Source: Amycolatopsis coloradensis (lineage in GTDB: Bacteria > Actinomycetota > Actinomycetes > Mycobacteriales > Pseudonocardiaceae). Taken from it: DNA of 64,000 nt. The notes under the pieces are model-generated. The model made no database searches. It was not told the DNA's origin and was given only the letters and a program-made list of their open reading frames with translations. Below, piece by piece: positions 45,302 to 58,000 of this stretch. Location of the stretch: contig NZ_MQUQ01000018.1 of NCBI RefSeq assembly GCF_001953865.1, forward strand, positions 124,001-188,000, written 5' to 3'. The translations under genes and the position numbers were made by a program. How positions within the stretch are numbered: position 1 is the stretch's first letter; the number at the start of each line of letters is the position of its first letter.

Positions 45302-46306
45302 ATGCGCACCACCAGAACCCGCCGTTTTGCCGGAACGATCGCGCTCGCGTTGACGGTCGCGACCGCGGCCACCGCCTGCGGTTCCGGCGACGACGGCAAG
45401 GCGGCCGACGGCGGCCAGACGCGGGTGTTCGCCGCCGACAACGGCCAGATCACCATCCCGGTCTCGCCGAAGCGGGTCATCGCCACCGGCTACGCCGTGC
45501 CCGCGCTGCTCGAAGCGAATGCGCCGCTGGTCGGGGTGTCCAGCTGGAAGCGCGGTGTCCCGCTGTTCAACGAGCAGGAGCGCAAGAAGTACGACGAACT
45601 GGCGAAGGTCGCCGGTGAGACGGCGGCGGAGACGAACTACGAGGCGATCGCGCAGGCCGATCCCGACCTCATCGTCATCGGCGTGCCGAAGCCGGTACTC
45701 GCCGACATCGACGTCAAGCGCCTCGAAGCCATCGCCCCGGTCGTGGCGATCGGCCCGTCGGTGCCGTCGATGTGGCGTGAGCTGTCCCGTAAGCAGGCCG
45801 ATGCCGCGGGCGCGGCCGCCGGGTTCGATGCCGTCAAGACCGCGTACGAGACCAAGGCCAAGGGACTGGCCGAGAAGTACAAGGCCGTGCTGCCGCAGCT
45901 CAAGCTGGGTCACGTCGGCGCGTACGGCGAGGTCGCCAAGGGCAACTTCCAGCGCGAGTTCAACGGTTCGTGGGGCACCAACGCCGCACAGGACCTCGGC
46001 GCCACCTACTACGGCCAGGTCAAGGTCAAGGGCGGCGGCTCCAAGGACGTCAGCGAGTACCCGTCGATCGAAGAGCTGCCGACGGCGTTCGCCGAGGCCG
46101 ACGCGATCAGCTACTCGGTCGGCCCGGACGGTGCCGTGCCGGCGCCGGTCAAGTACGTCCTCGATTCGCCGCTGTGGAAGGAACTCCCGGCGGTGAAGGC
46201 GGGCAAGATCTACGCGTTCCGGTACACCGAGGCCGCCACCTACCGGGCCGCGACGTCCACTTTGGACGCCGTCGACCAGGCGTTCGCGCCGCTGCTCAAG
46301 AAGTGA
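45302..46306 (+). CDS. Iron-siderophore-binding lipoprotein (FecB/FepB type)
   Basis: The 334-aa protein has a lipoprotein signal (lipobox near TAATAC, Cys26) and a class III periplasmic-binding fold: VSPKRVIATGYAVPALLEAN at the start, a long linking helix and the C-terminal YTEAATYRAATSTLDAVDQA. It would capture the Fe-catecholate outside the membrane and pass it to the permeases. The ATG has GAGGAAAT upstream. It is the first gene of a four-gene importer. Confidence 0.92.
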   Translation: MRTTRTRRFAGTIALALTVATAATACGSGDDGKAADGGQTRVFAADNGQITIPVSPKRVIATGYAVPALLEANAPLVGVSSWKRGVPLFNEQERKKYDELAKVAGETAAETNYEAIAQADPDLIVIGVPKPVLADIDVKRLEAIAPVVAIGPSVPSMWRELSRKQADAAGAAAGFDAVKTAYETKAKGLAEKYKAVLPQLKLGHVGAYGEVAKGNFQREFNGSWGTNAAQDLGATYYGQVKVKGGGSKDVSEYPSIEELPTAFAEADAISYSVGPDGAVPAPVKYVLDSPLWKELPAVKAGKIYAFRYTEAATYRAATSTLDAVDQAFAPLLKK

Positions 46307-47286
46307 CCACCACCGGGCGGTCCGCGCTGCTCGGCGCCGCACTGCTCGGGCTCGTCGTGGTCGCCGTGCTGAGCGTCGGCATCGGCGCGCACGCCATCGC
46401 CCCCGGCGAGGTCGTGCGCGCCCTGCTCGGCGACGGGAATCCGAGTGACCGGGCGATCGTCCTGGACATCCGGATGCCGAGGGCGGTGCTCGCGGTCGGT
46501 GTCGGCGCGGCACTCGCCGTCGGCGGCGTGCTCGTGCAGGCCTTGTCGCGCAACGCTTTGGCCGAACCCGGCGTGCTCGGCGTGACCGCCGGGGCCGGGT
46601 TCGCCATCGCGGTGGGGTCCTCGTTCGGCCTCGCCGCGTCGGCGCCCGTCGAACTGGGCCTGGCGGTGGTGGGCGCGTTCGGCGCTTCGGCGCTGGTGTA
46701 CGCGGTCGGCAGCCGGTCGCCGCTGCGGCTGGTGCTCGCCGGGACCGCGTTGAGCGCCGTGCTGCTTGGCCTGACCCTCGGCCTGCGGCTGCTGTTCCCG
46801 GACACCTTCGACGTCTACCGGTTCTGGTCGGTGGGTTCGCTGGCGGGCCGCGAACAGGCGCCGACCACGGTGCCGCTGGTCATCATCGGCCTGTCCCTGC
46901 TGGGCGCGTTCGCGGTGAGCCGTCAGCTGAACGCCATCGCGCTCGGCGAGACGGTCGCGCACACCCTCGGCGCGAACGTCGCCAGGGTCCGGATGACCAC
47001 CCTGCTGCTGATCACGCTGATGGCGGGCGCGGCCACCGCGCTGGCCGGGCCGATCCTGTTCGTCGGGCTGATCGTGCCGCATCTGGCGCGGCGGGTGGCT
47101 GGTGCGTCGATCCCGTGGCTGATCGCGTTCGCCGCGTTGCTCGGCCCGGTCCTGATGCTGGCCGCGGACGTCGGATCCAGGGTCCTGCTGCCGACCGGGG
47201 AGGTACCGGTCGCCATCGTGACCGCGTTCCTCGGCGGCCCGGTGCTGATCTGGGCCGTCCGCAGATACGGGGCGGCGCCGCTGTGA
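46303..47286 (+). CDS. Iron-siderophore ABC permease 1 (FecCD family)
   Basis: The 327-aa protein has 8-10 hydrophobic helices with the FecCD signatures DIRMPRAVLAVGVGAALAVGG, VQALSRNALAEPGVLGVTAGA and GPILFVGLIVPHLAR (the coupling loop and adjoining helix). The GTG start overlaps the lipoprotein stop (GTGA), and its own stop overlaps the second permease. Confidence 0.92.
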   Translation: MTTTGRSALLGAALLGLVVVAVLSVGIGAHAIAPGEVVRALLGDGNPSDRAIVLDIRMPRAVLAVGVGAALAVGGVLVQALSRNALAEPGVLGVTAGAGFAIAVGSSFGLAASAPVELGLAVVGAFGASALVYAVGSRSPLRLVLAGTALSAVLLGLTLGLRLLFPDTFDVYRFWSVGSLAGREQAPTTVPLVIIGLSLLGAFAVSRQLNAIALGETVAHTLGANVARVRMTTLLLITLMAGAATALAGPILFVGLIVPHLARRVAGASIPWLIAFAALLGPVLMLAADVGSRVLLPTGEVPVAIVTAFLGGPVLIWAVRRYGAAPL

Positions 47287-48323
47287 ACACGACAACCCCG
47301 ACCACCGCATTCGTCCTGCGGCGCGGGCGGTTCTCCGCCCGGCTCGAACGCCGCACCCTCTGGTTCCTCGTGGTGATGACCGTGGTCATGGCCGGACTGG
47401 CGCTGCTCGGGCTCTGTCACGGCGCGGCGTGGGCGAGTCCTGCCCGCGTGTTCGCCGCGCTCACCGGTTCCGGTGGCGGCCCCGGGGTGGTCATCCGGGA
47501 ATGGCGCCTGCCCCGGGTACTGGCCGGGCTGGTGTTCGGCGCCGCGCTCGGACTGGCGGGCGCGATCTTCCAGAGCATCACCCGCAATCCGCTCGGCAGC
47601 CCGGACGTGATCGGCCTCGACGCCGGCGCCTACACCGGCGCGCTGTTCGCGATCACCGTGCTGTCGGGGACCTCGACGCAGCTGACGATCGGTTCGGTGC
47701 TGGGCGGCGTGCTCACGGCGGCCGTCGTGTACGCGCTGTCGCTCGGCGGCGGGTTGTCCGGGCTGCGGCTGATCGTCATCGGCATCGCGATCAACGCGAT
47801 GCTGACCGCGTTCAACTCGTGGATCGTGCTGCGCGCGGAACTCGAGATCGCGATCGCGGCCGTCGGCTGGAACGCCGGTTCCCTCAACGGGGTCGGCTGG
47901 GACGACGTCGCCATCCCGTTCGGGGTGCTCGCGGTGCTGTTCGTCGTGCTGTTCACCAGGGCGCCGGCGATGCACCAGGCCGCGCTCGGCGGCGCGCTGG
48001 CGGTCACCACCGGCGTCCGATGGGACCGGCTGCGGCTGGTACTGGTGCTGATCGGGGTCGGCTGCACGGCAACGGTCACCGCCGTCGCCGGGCCGATCGC
48101 GTTCATCGCGCTGGCGGCCCCGCAGATCGGGCGGCGGCTGGCCCGCACGCCCGGTATCGGCCTGCTGCCCGCCGCCCTCACCGGTGCCGTGCTGCTGACC
48201 GCCGCTGATTTGGCCGCCCAGATGTTACTCGCGCCGGAAGCGCTGCCGGTCGGTGTGATCAGCACCGTGATCGGCGGCGGCTACCTGATCTGGCTGCTCA
48301 CCAAGGAGGTGCGGCGCGCATGA
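47283..48323 (+). CDS. Iron-siderophore ABC permease 2 (FecCD family)
   Basis: The 346-aa protein has a basic N-terminus, multiple membrane helices and the FecCD motifs REWRLPRVLAGLVFGAALGL, FQSITRNPLGSPDVIGLDAG and GPIAFIALAAPQIGRRLA. It pairs with permease 1 to form the channel. The GTG overlaps the previous stop (GTGA), and the stop overlaps the ATPase ATG. Confidence 0.92.
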   Translation: MNTTTPTTAFVLRRGRFSARLERRTLWFLVVMTVVMAGLALLGLCHGAAWASPARVFAALTGSGGGPGVVIREWRLPRVLAGLVFGAALGLAGAIFQSITRNPLGSPDVIGLDAGAYTGALFAITVLSGTSTQLTIGSVLGGVLTAAVVYALSLGGGLSGLRLIVIGIAINAMLTAFNSWIVLRAELEIAIAAVGWNAGSLNGVGWDDVAIPFGVLAVLFVVLFTRAPAMHQAALGGALAVTTGVRWDRLRLVLVLIGVGCTATVTAVAGPIAFIALAAPQIGRRLARTPGIGLLPAALTGAVLLTAADLAAQMLLAPEALPVGVISTVIGGGYLIWLLTKEVRRA

Positions 48324-49096
48324 GTGCCCGCTTGACCGCTCGGGAACTGACCCTGCGCTACGGCGACCGGGTCGTGTCGACCCGGCTGAGCCTCGACGTG
48401 CCCGACCACGCGTTCACCGCGGTCGTCGGACCGAACGCCTGCGGCAAGTCGACCTTGCTGCGCGCGTTCGTCCGGCTGCTGCGCCCGGCCGAAGGCGAGA
48501 TCCTGCTGGACGGCAAGGACGTCGGTTCCTTCCACGGCAAGGGTTTGGCGCGGGAACTCGGTTTCCTGCCGCAGGATCCGGTCGCGCCGGAGGACGTCCG
48601 TGTCCGGCAGCTGATCGCGCGCGGCCGGTTCCCGCATCAGTCGCTGTTCGCGTCGTGGTCCGAAGAGGACGAACGCGCGGTGCTCGACGCGATGACCGCG
48701 GCCGGGGTGGTCGGGCTGGCCGACCGGCCGGTGCAGGAACTCTCGGGCGGACAGCGTCAGCGGGTGTGGGTGGCACTGGTGCTGGCGCAGAAGACGCCGT
48801 ATTTGTTGCTCGACGAACCGACGTCGTTCCTCGACATCGCGCATCAGTACCAGCTGCTGGGGTTGCTGGCGCGCCTGCGCGACGAGGGCCGCACGGTGAT
48901 CGCCGTGCTGCATGACATCAACCAGGCCTGCCGCTACGCCGACCATCTCGTCGCGCTGCGGGACGGCCGGATCGTCGCCGAAGGCGCGCCCGCCGACATC
49001 GTCGACGCGGAGTTGATGAAGGAGGTCTTCGATCTCCCCAGTGTCGTCGTGCCCGATCCGGTGACCGGAACCCCGATGGTGGTGCCCTCATGCTGA
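48320..49096 (+). CDS. Iron-siderophore ABC transporter ATPase (FecE/FepC type)
   Basis: The 258-aa protein has Walker A VGPNACGKSTLL, signature LSGGQRQRVWVA, Walker B LLLDEPTSFLD and the switch His in VLHDINQACRYAD. SFLD rather than the more common THLD is usual for siderophore ATPases of this branch. It completes the importer. Its last 7 bp overlap the NRPS start, so translation of the two is probably coupled. Confidence 0.93.
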   Translation: MSARLTARELTLRYGDRVVSTRLSLDVPDHAFTAVVGPNACGKSTLLRAFVRLLRPAEGEILLDGKDVGSFHGKGLARELGFLPQDPVAPEDVRVRQLIARGRFPHQSLFASWSEEDERAVLDAMTAAGVVGLADRPVQELSGGQRQRVWVALVLAQKTPYLLLDEPTSFLDIAHQYQLLGLLARLRDEGRTVIAVLHDINQACRYADHLVALRDGRIVAEGAPADIVDAELMKEVFDLPSVVVPDPVTGTPMVVPSC

Positions 49097-52000
49097 ACCT
49101 CACCGGAGCCCAGCTGGGCATCTGGACCGCGCAGCGGCTGGAGCCCGACTCGCCTTACTACGTCGTCGGTGACGTGATCGAGATCGTCGGTGACCGCCCG
49201 GTCGACGTCGACGCGCTGACCGAGGCGATCCGGGCGACCGTCGAGGAGGCCGACAGCTTGAGGCTGCGTGTCTTCGAGACGCCGGACGGGCCCCGTCAGG
49301 TGGTGTCGGACGACGCGGTGCCGCTGCCGGACGTGGTGGACCTGAGCGGGGCAGCCGATCCGGTGGCCGCGGCGCACGAGCGGGTGGCGGCCGAACGCCG
49401 CCGGGTCGCCGGGGCGTGCCGCGAAATGGTGGACCGGCCGCTGTTCGCCCATCTCGTGCTGCGGCTTTCGGCGTCGCACGTGTGGTTCACCCAGCTCGGG
49501 CACCACCTCGTGTTCGACGGGTACACCGCCGCGATGCTCGCGCGCCGGACCGCGGCGCGCTACACCGCGGCGCTGACCGGGAAGGACGTGCCGCCCTCGA
49601 CGTTCGCGCCGTTCGCCGACCTCGTCGAGGCCGATCGCGAATACCGGGCCGGTGACCGGTTCGAGCGTGACCGGGAGTACTGGTGCTCGCGGTTCACGCC
49701 GTTGCCGGATCTCGATGACGGCAGTGCCGCGTCGGGCCCTCCGGAGAGCACGGTGACCGCCCGGTCGGTCCTCCCGGCCTCGGACGTGGAGCGGCTGCGC
49801 GAACTGGGCAAACGTGCCGGAACGACCTGGGGCGACGCGCTGATCGCCTGCTACGCCGCGTTCCTGCACCGCTTGCTCGGCTGGTCCGACGTCGTGTTCG
49901 CGCTGCCGTTGATGTGCCGCGAAGGGGCCGCGTTGCGGACTCCGGCGATGGCGGTCAACGTGCTGCCGTTGCGGGTGACGGTGCTCCCCGGGGACTCGGG
50001 CGCCGAACTGACCACGCGCGTCGCGGGCGCGCTGAAGGAGATGCGCACGCACCAGCGCTACCGGGGCGAGGATCTGCCGCAGGAGCTGGCGGTGCCGGGT
50101 GCGGGCGCGTTGCTGCACGGCCGTGGGATCAACCTCAAGGCGTTCGACTTGAAGCTCGACTTCGCGGGCGCCCACGGCACGATGCGCAATGTCGCCGGAG
50201 GTCCGCCCGAGGACATGGGCCTGTCCGTCCTCCCTACCTCCGATGGCGGGCTGCTGCTCGGTTTCGAGGTCGACGCGCGCACCCACGACCAGGCCGCCGT
50301 CGACGCGAAGCTGACCGCGTTGCGCTGCCTGATCACCGCGATGACCGACCCGGACGGCCCGGTGATCGGTGGCGCCGACCTGGTGCCGCCGGGGGAGCGG
50401 GAGAGCTTGCTGGCCGCGTGGTCGACACCCGCGCCGGACGGTGAACCCGTCGGTGTACCGGAACTTCTGGCCGAACTCGATCCCGGGCAGACCGCCTTGG
50501 TGTTCGGCGACGATCGGCTGACCGCCGGGGAACTCGTCAAGCGGGTGCGCCGGCTCGCGCGGGCGTTGCGGGCACGCGGTGTCGGACCCGATGACGTCGT
50601 CGCGCTGGCCCTGCCGCGGTCGGCGGATCTCGTCGTCGCCCTGCTGGCGGTGCTGGACGCCGGTGCCGCGTTCCTGCCGCTGGATCTCGCCCATCCCGTC
50701 GAGCGGTTGCGGGAACTGGCCGCCGAAGCCGGTGCGGTCCTCACGGTGGCCCACAGCGCGGACATCCTGCCCGGACCGCGGTTGCTGCTTCCCGAAACGG
50801 ATCTGTCCACACTGGACCCTTCGCCGCTGTCCGTGCCGCGTCATCCGGAGCACCTCGCGTACGTCATCTTCACCTCCGGCTCGACCGGGCGACCCAAGGG
50901 AGTGCTCGGCCGGGTCGGCGGACTGGCGACGCTGCTGCGTCACCACCGCGCGACCACGGTCGCCGAGACCGAACGCGCCGCCGGGAGGCGGCTCCGGGTC
51001 GCGCACACCTACTCGTTCGCCTTCGACTCCGCGCTCGACCAGCTGATGTGGCTGCTGTTCGGGCACGAACTCCACGTCTACGGCACCGACGTCGCCCGGG
51101 ACGCCGACGAACTGCTGGCCGCGTTCGCCCGCGACCGGATCGACGTCGTCGACACCACGCCGTCGATGGCCGCCCCCCTGATCGAGGCCGGACTGCTCGG
51201 CGGCGCGCATCCGCCTGCCCTGCTCGTGCTCGGCGGCGAGGCGACCCCGCCCGCGTTGTGGCGCCGCGTCGCGGAGTCCGGTGTCCGTGCCCGCAACATG
51301 TACGGCCCGACAGAGGCCACTGTGGACGGTGCCGGATCCTGGCTGGACGACGGGGAACCGACGATCGGGCCCGCGGTGCCGGGGACGGCGGTCCGGGTGC
51401 TCGACGCGGCGCTGCGTCCGGCGCCCGCGGGAACGCCGGGTGAGCTGTACCTCGCCGGACCGCATCTGGCGCGCGGCTATCTCGGCCGCCCCGGTGCGAC
51501 GGCGGAGCGATTCGTCGCCGATCCGTTCGGCGCGCCCGGCGACCGCATGTACCGGACCGGCGACCTCGCCCGCTGGGTTCCGGGCCGGGGACTGGAGTAC
51601 CTGGGCCGCCGCGACGGCCAGGTGAAGGTGCGCGGCCACCGTGTCGAACTCGGCGAGGTCGAGGCCGCGCTGGCCGCCGTGCCCGGTGTGCGGGCGGCCG
51701 CCGCCGCGGTGCGCGGACCGAGACTCGTCGGCTACGTCGTCGGCGAGGTCGCCCCGGACGACGTCCGCGCGGAACTCGCGGCGCGGGTGCCGGAGCACCT
51801 CGTGCCCGCCGCCGTGGTCGTGCTCGACACGCTTCCGTTGACCACCAACGGGAAGATCGACCGAGCGGCTTTGCCCGCCCCACGCGCGGCGGGCGGGCGG
51901 ACCGCGGCCACCGACCGTGAGCGGCTGCTGTGCGCGACCATCGCCGAGGTCATCGGCGTCGAAGAGGTCGCCATCGACGACGACTTCTTCGCGCTGGGCG

Positions 52001-55000
52001 GCGACAGCATCACCGCGATCAGCGTGAGCAGCAGGCTGCGCGCGCACGGCCTCGACCTGCGGCCGCGCGATCTGCTGGCGCGGCGGAGTTTCGAGGCGCT
52101 GGCGGCGGCGAGCACGGAACTCGGCGGCCCGGCGGATCCGCCGGACGAGCCCGTCGGCGAGGTGCCCGCCCCGCCGATCGCCCGAGCCCTGCTCGACCCG
52201 CACCCGGACGTCACCGCCATCGCCGGATACACCCAATGGACCGCGGTGCGGCTCGACGAGGACCTCCCGCCCCACCTGCTGACCGAGGGCGTGCAGACGC
52301 TGCTGGACCACCACGACGTCCTGCGCCTGCAACTAGAGGACGAATTGCGGGTGCGGGAACGCGGTTCCGTGCACGCCGCCGACATCGTCGTCGAAACGAC
52401 GGGTGATCCGGCGGACGTCGCCCAGGACCTCGCGGACTCACTTGATCTCCGGGCCGGGGTGCTCAAGGTCGCCCTGCTGCCGGATCACCTCGTCATCGTG
52501 GTCCACCACCTGGCGATCGACGGCGTCTCCTGGCGAGTCCTCCTGCCGGACCTGCGCGCCGCCTGCGCGGGCGAAACACTCGAACCGGCCGGGACGTCGT
52601 GGCGGCGGCACGCGCTCCGCCTCGCCGGGCAAGGAACTTCCGGCGCCCGGCGCGGCGAACTCGACCACTGGCGCGACGCGCTCGACGGCCCGCGCCTCGG
52701 CCACCGGCCGCTCGACCGGGCAGCCGACACGGTCGCGACCGCGCGGCGTTCGGTCACCCTCGCCTCGCCGGAGCAGACCGAGGCGGTGCTCACCGGCCTG
52801 CCCAAGGCCTACCGTGCCGGACCGGACGACGTCCTGCTCGCCGCACTCGTGCTCACCCTCCGGTCGTGGCGGGCCGCTCCGGTCGCGGCCGAAACCGTGT
52901 CCCTCGAAGGGCACGGCCGGGACCAGGAGGGCCTGGACCTGTCGCGCACCGTCGGCTGGTTCACCGCCGAGCATCCGCTGCGCGTACCCGCCGGCGCGGT
53001 GGCCGCGACAGCGGACTTCGACAACGCGCTCGCGGGCGGTGCGGCGGCCGGAACGCTGCTGCGTGCCGCCAAAGAAGCCAAACGCGCCGTCCCGGACAGC
53101 GGCATCGGCTTCGGCGTCCTGCGCTACCTCGACCCGCTCACCCGGGACGAACTCGCCGCCGCCGGACCGCCGGACGTCGTGCTGAACTATCTCGGCCGGT
53201 TCGCCGCGCTGCCCGGCACGGGCTGGCGGCTGCCGGAGGAAGACCCGTTCGCGGTCACCGAACCGGAGGCCAAGTCGCTGGACCAGGTGCTGGCACTGAA
53301 CTGCTTCGTCCGCGAGGACGGACGTCCGCGGCTGGCCGTCGAGTGGACCGCCGCGAGCAAGGTGCTCGACACGGAAAGCGTTGTGGCACTTCAGGAAGCG
53401 TGGTCGCGAGCGCTGGAAGCGATGGCCGCGCACGCCGCTCGGATCGGACCGGACGGCGGCGGTCTCACGCCGTCGGATCTGCCGCTGGTCGGCCTCGGCC
53501 AGGCCGACATCGACGCGCTCGAACGCCGGGGCCGGATCGAGGACGTCCTGCCCGCGACCCCGTTGCAGACCGGGCTTGCGTTCCACACCCTGGCGCGCGG
53601 CGCCGACGACACCGACGTCTACGTGGTGCAGGCCGTCACCCTGCTCAGCGGCGCGCTCGACGCCGACCGCATGCGCGAGGCCGCGGCGGAAGTGCTGCGG
53701 CGGCATCCCGCGCTGCGCGTCCACCTGCACACCACCGACGCGGGCGAGGTCGTCCAAGTGGTGCCCGAGGCGGTTTCGCTGGACTGGCGGCACGTGAGCG
53801 CGGCCCCGGAAGAGGTCGCGGCCGAATGCCGCGTCGAGCTGGCCCGCCCGTTCGACCCGGCGACCCCGCCGCTGATCCGGTTCCTGCTGCTGACCCTCGG
53901 CCAGGACGAGCACCGCCTGGTGCTCACCAACCATCACGCGCTGCTCGACGGCTGGTCGATGCCCCTGGTCGGCCGGACGCTCCTGGCCACTTACGCCGAA
54001 CTCGGCGGCGGCCCGGCGGCACCGGTCGCCCCGCCGCTCTCGGAGTACCACCGGGTGCTCGGCGAACGCGATCCGGACGCGGCGCTGGAAGCGTGGCGCG
54101 AGGCACTCGCCGGTCTCGACGAGGGCACGCGGCTCGCCCCCGCGAGTGTCGAGTCCACTGTGGAGCGTCCGGACCGGGTCATCGTGGAGCTGGGCGGGGA
54201 GTTCAGCGCACGGCTGCGCGCCTTCGCCCGCGAACGCGGGATCACGCCGACGACGGTGTTCCAGACCGCGTGGGGTGTCCTGCTCGCCCGGCTGACCGGC
54301 CGCCGCGACGTCGTGTTCGGCTGCCCGGTCTCCGGACGGCCCGCCGACGTCCCCGGCGTCGAGCGGATGATCGGCCAGCTCGGCAGCACGATCCCGGTGC
54401 GGGTCCGGTTCGACGCCGCCGACACGGCGGTCACCGTGCTGGACCGCGTGCACACCGAAAGCGTCCGGCTCACCGACCACCACCACGCCGGGCTGCCGGA
54501 CATCCAGCGCGCGGCGGGCGTCGGCGACCTGTTCGACACGATGCTGGTGATGGAGAACTTCCCCCTCTCCAGCCGCGCTCGCACCACCTTGGCGCCGGGA
54601 CTGGACCTCGTCGGGGTCGACATCACGGACGCCACGCACTATCCGCTCACGGTGATCGTGCTGCCCGGCGACGAGTTCACCGTCGGTCTCGGCTACCAGC
54701 CCCAGTCCTTCACCCGCGACGAGGCCGAGTCCTACGGACGCTGGCTGCGTGCCGTGCTGCGGGAGATCGTCGCCGATCCGGCGCGGCCCGTCGCCCGGCT
54801 GCGCGCGCTCGACGCCGACGAGGAACGCGCGATGCTGCGGCTCGGCGAAGGGCCGGAGCCGAAGCGCGAACGCGGCGGCATGCTGGCGGAGTTCGGCCGC
54901 TGGGTCCGGGAGACCCCGGACGCCGAAGCCGTCGTCTGCCGCGACCGGAGCCTCACCTACGCCGAACTCGACCGGCGGGCCAACCGGCTCGCGCACACCC

Positions 55001-58000
55001 TGATCGACGCCGGAGTGCGGCCACAGGACCCGGTGGCGGTGCTGTTGCGCCGCGACGTCGACCTGGTGGTCGCGCTGTTCGGTGTGATCAAGGCGGGTGC
55101 GGTGCACGTGCCGATGGATCCGGACTACCCGGCCGACCGGCTGGCCTACATGCTCGACGACATCAAGCCCGCCGCCGTCGTGTCCACTTCGGACGTCGAC
55201 GGTCTCCCGGTGGTGAATCCGGCTGCGCTGTCTACAAAGGACATCGACCCGGCAGTCCGGCTCGGCGAAGACGCGCTCGCGTATGTCATCTACACCTCCG
55301 GCACCACCGGCAAACCCAAGGGCGTCGCGGTTCCGCACCGCGGTGTCCCGAGCCTGATCGCGTTGCAGGAGGACATCGTCGGCATCGGGACCGCTGAGCG
55401 ATACCTGCATTTCGCGTCGACCAGTTTCGACGTCGCGTTCTGGCAGTTCATGCTTCCGCTGCTGTCCGGCGGCACGTCGGTCATCGCACCGGAGGAGGTG
55501 CGCGTCTCCGGCGACGACCTGCTGGCCTACGCCGCCGAACACCGGGTCACCGGGCTGAACCTGCTGCCGTCGTTCCTGTCGGCGATGCCCGACGACGCGA
55601 CCGTCGATCCGGACGTGTTCTTCGTCGTCGGTGCCGAACGGCTCGACCCGGAACTGGCCAGGCGCTGGGGGAACCGGCGGGCGCTGTTCAACGCCTACGG
55701 CCCGACCGAGGTCACCATCAACTCGGTCACCTGGCACTACGACCCGGCCGACCCCGGGCCGCTGCCGATCGGCCGCCCGGACCCGGAAGTCCGCGCGTAC
55801 GTACTCGACGGCGGCTTGCTCCCGGTCGGGACGAACGTCACCGGTGAGCTGTATCTGGCCGGGCCGAAGCTCGCCCAGGGCTACGTCGGCCGGGCCGCGC
55901 TGACCGCCGAGCGGTTCGTCGCCGATCCGTTCGGGCCGCCGGGGGAGCGCATGTACCGCACCGGCGACCTGGTCAGGTGGCGGCCGGACGGGCAGATCGT
56001 CTTCCTCGGCCGCGCCGACCACCAGGTCAAACTGCGCGGGTTCCGCATCGAACTCGGCGAGATCGAGACCGCGCTGACCGGGCACGACGACGTGCGTGCC
56101 TCCGCGGTGATCGTCCGCGAAGACCGGCTGGTCGCCTACTTCGTGCCTGTCGACGGTTCCGAGCCGGACCCGGCCGTACTGCGCGAACACCTCGCGGCGG
56201 ACCTGCCCGCGTACATGGTTCCGACGGCGTTCGTGCCGCTGGAGCGGCTTCCGCTCGGCCCGAGCGGCAAGCTCGACCGGGCCGCGCTGCCCGCACCCGA
56301 GGCTCGTTCGACGGGTGGCAGGGAACCGGCGACCCCCGCGGAAGCCGTGCTGCTGCACGTCGTCCGCGAGCTGCTCGGCCCCGGAGTCGGCCTGGACGAC
56401 GGCTTCCTGGAAGCGGGCGGGGACAGTATCGCGTCGCTGCGGGTGGTGTCCCGCGCCCGGCGCGAAGGGCTGCACCTGACCGCGCGTGACGTCCTCGAAG
56501 GCGGCACGGTCGCCGGGATCGCGGCGCGCTGCGGCGAACCCGAACGAGCGGAGGAGGCGCCCGCGATCGGCGACGCGCCGCTCACGCCGATCATGCGCGA
56601 TCTGTTGCTGCGCGCGGACAAGGCCGCCGACGGGTTCTGCCAGTGGGTTGAGATCTGCGTGCCTGCGGCGGACGACGTGGCGCGGTGGCGCTCGGTGCTC
56701 GACGCCGTTCTCGCCCGCCACGACGTCCTGCGGGCGCACCTGGTCGAGGACGCGGTGCGGATTCCCGCCGTGGGCGCGGTGACCGGCGCGGACGTGCTCA
56801 CCACCGTCCGGGTGACCGGCGATCCACGCGCCGTGCTGGACGCGCGGGTCGAGCGGATCGTGGCCCGGATGGATCCGCGCACCGGCCCGCTGCTGCACGC
56901 GGTGCTGGTGGACGCGGGCGAGCACCGCCCGGGACGGCTCCTGCTGGTGGCGCACCATCTCGTCGCCGACGCGGTGACCTGGCGTGTCCTGCTCGACGAC
57001 GTCGAACAGGCCTTCCATGGCAACGCCTTGCACCGGCGCGGGCAGTCGTTCCTCGGCTGGGCACGTTCGCTGCGGGCCGCCGCACCGCATCGAGAGGACG
57101 AATTGCCGTACTGGCGGGCGATCGCCGCCGCGCCCGTGACGCGACTCGGCCGGACCGAACTCGATCCGGCGCGCGACACCGTGGCGACCGCGCGGCACCA
57201 CCGCGTCGACCTCGGCGGGGACACGACTCACGCCGTGCTCACCGCGTTGCCTTCGGCCTACCGCACCGGACCGGACACCGTGCTGCTGACCGCTCTCGCC
57301 CGCGCGGTCGCCGCCTGGCGCGGCACCGGAGCCGATCTGCTCGTCGCCGTCGAGAGCCACGGGCGGCCGGGGCACACCCCCGACTTCGCGGGCACCGTGG
57401 ATCTGGCGCAGACCGCCGGCTGGTTCACCGCCGTGCATCCGGCGCGGATCACGCCACCCGCCGGACCGCTGCCGGACGCGCTGCGCGCCGTGCGAGACCA
57501 TTTGCGCGCGGCGGGCGACGGCCTCGGGCACGGGATCCTCGGTGTCGGGGGCACCCGGCCGGAGATCGCCTGGAACTACCTCGGCCGGTTCCCGGCGCCA
57601 CCGGTCGCCGAAACGCCTTGGCAACGCCCGCCGGACGCCGGCCCGCTCGGTTCGGGCGGTGGCGCGGACCTGCCGCTGCCGTACGCGCTGACGGTGAACG
57701 CGATGGTCCCCGACGGCGGCACGCTCGGCGTCCGCTTCACCTGGCCGTCCGCGCTGTTCACCGACGACGAGATCACCGTACTGGGCGAGCATTTCCGCCG
57801 GGAGCTGGACGAACTCGCCGCCGACGTGCCGGGACCCGGCGAGGTCCTGCCGCTGACGCCGTTGCAGGAGGTGATCCTGCGCGAGTCCCGGACGGCGGAC
57901 GAGGATCCGTATCCGGTGCAGGCCGCTTTCGCGCTGTCCGGGGAGCTCGACGTCGAGGCATTGCGGGCCGCGGCGACCGCCCTGGTGCGACGGCATCCGA

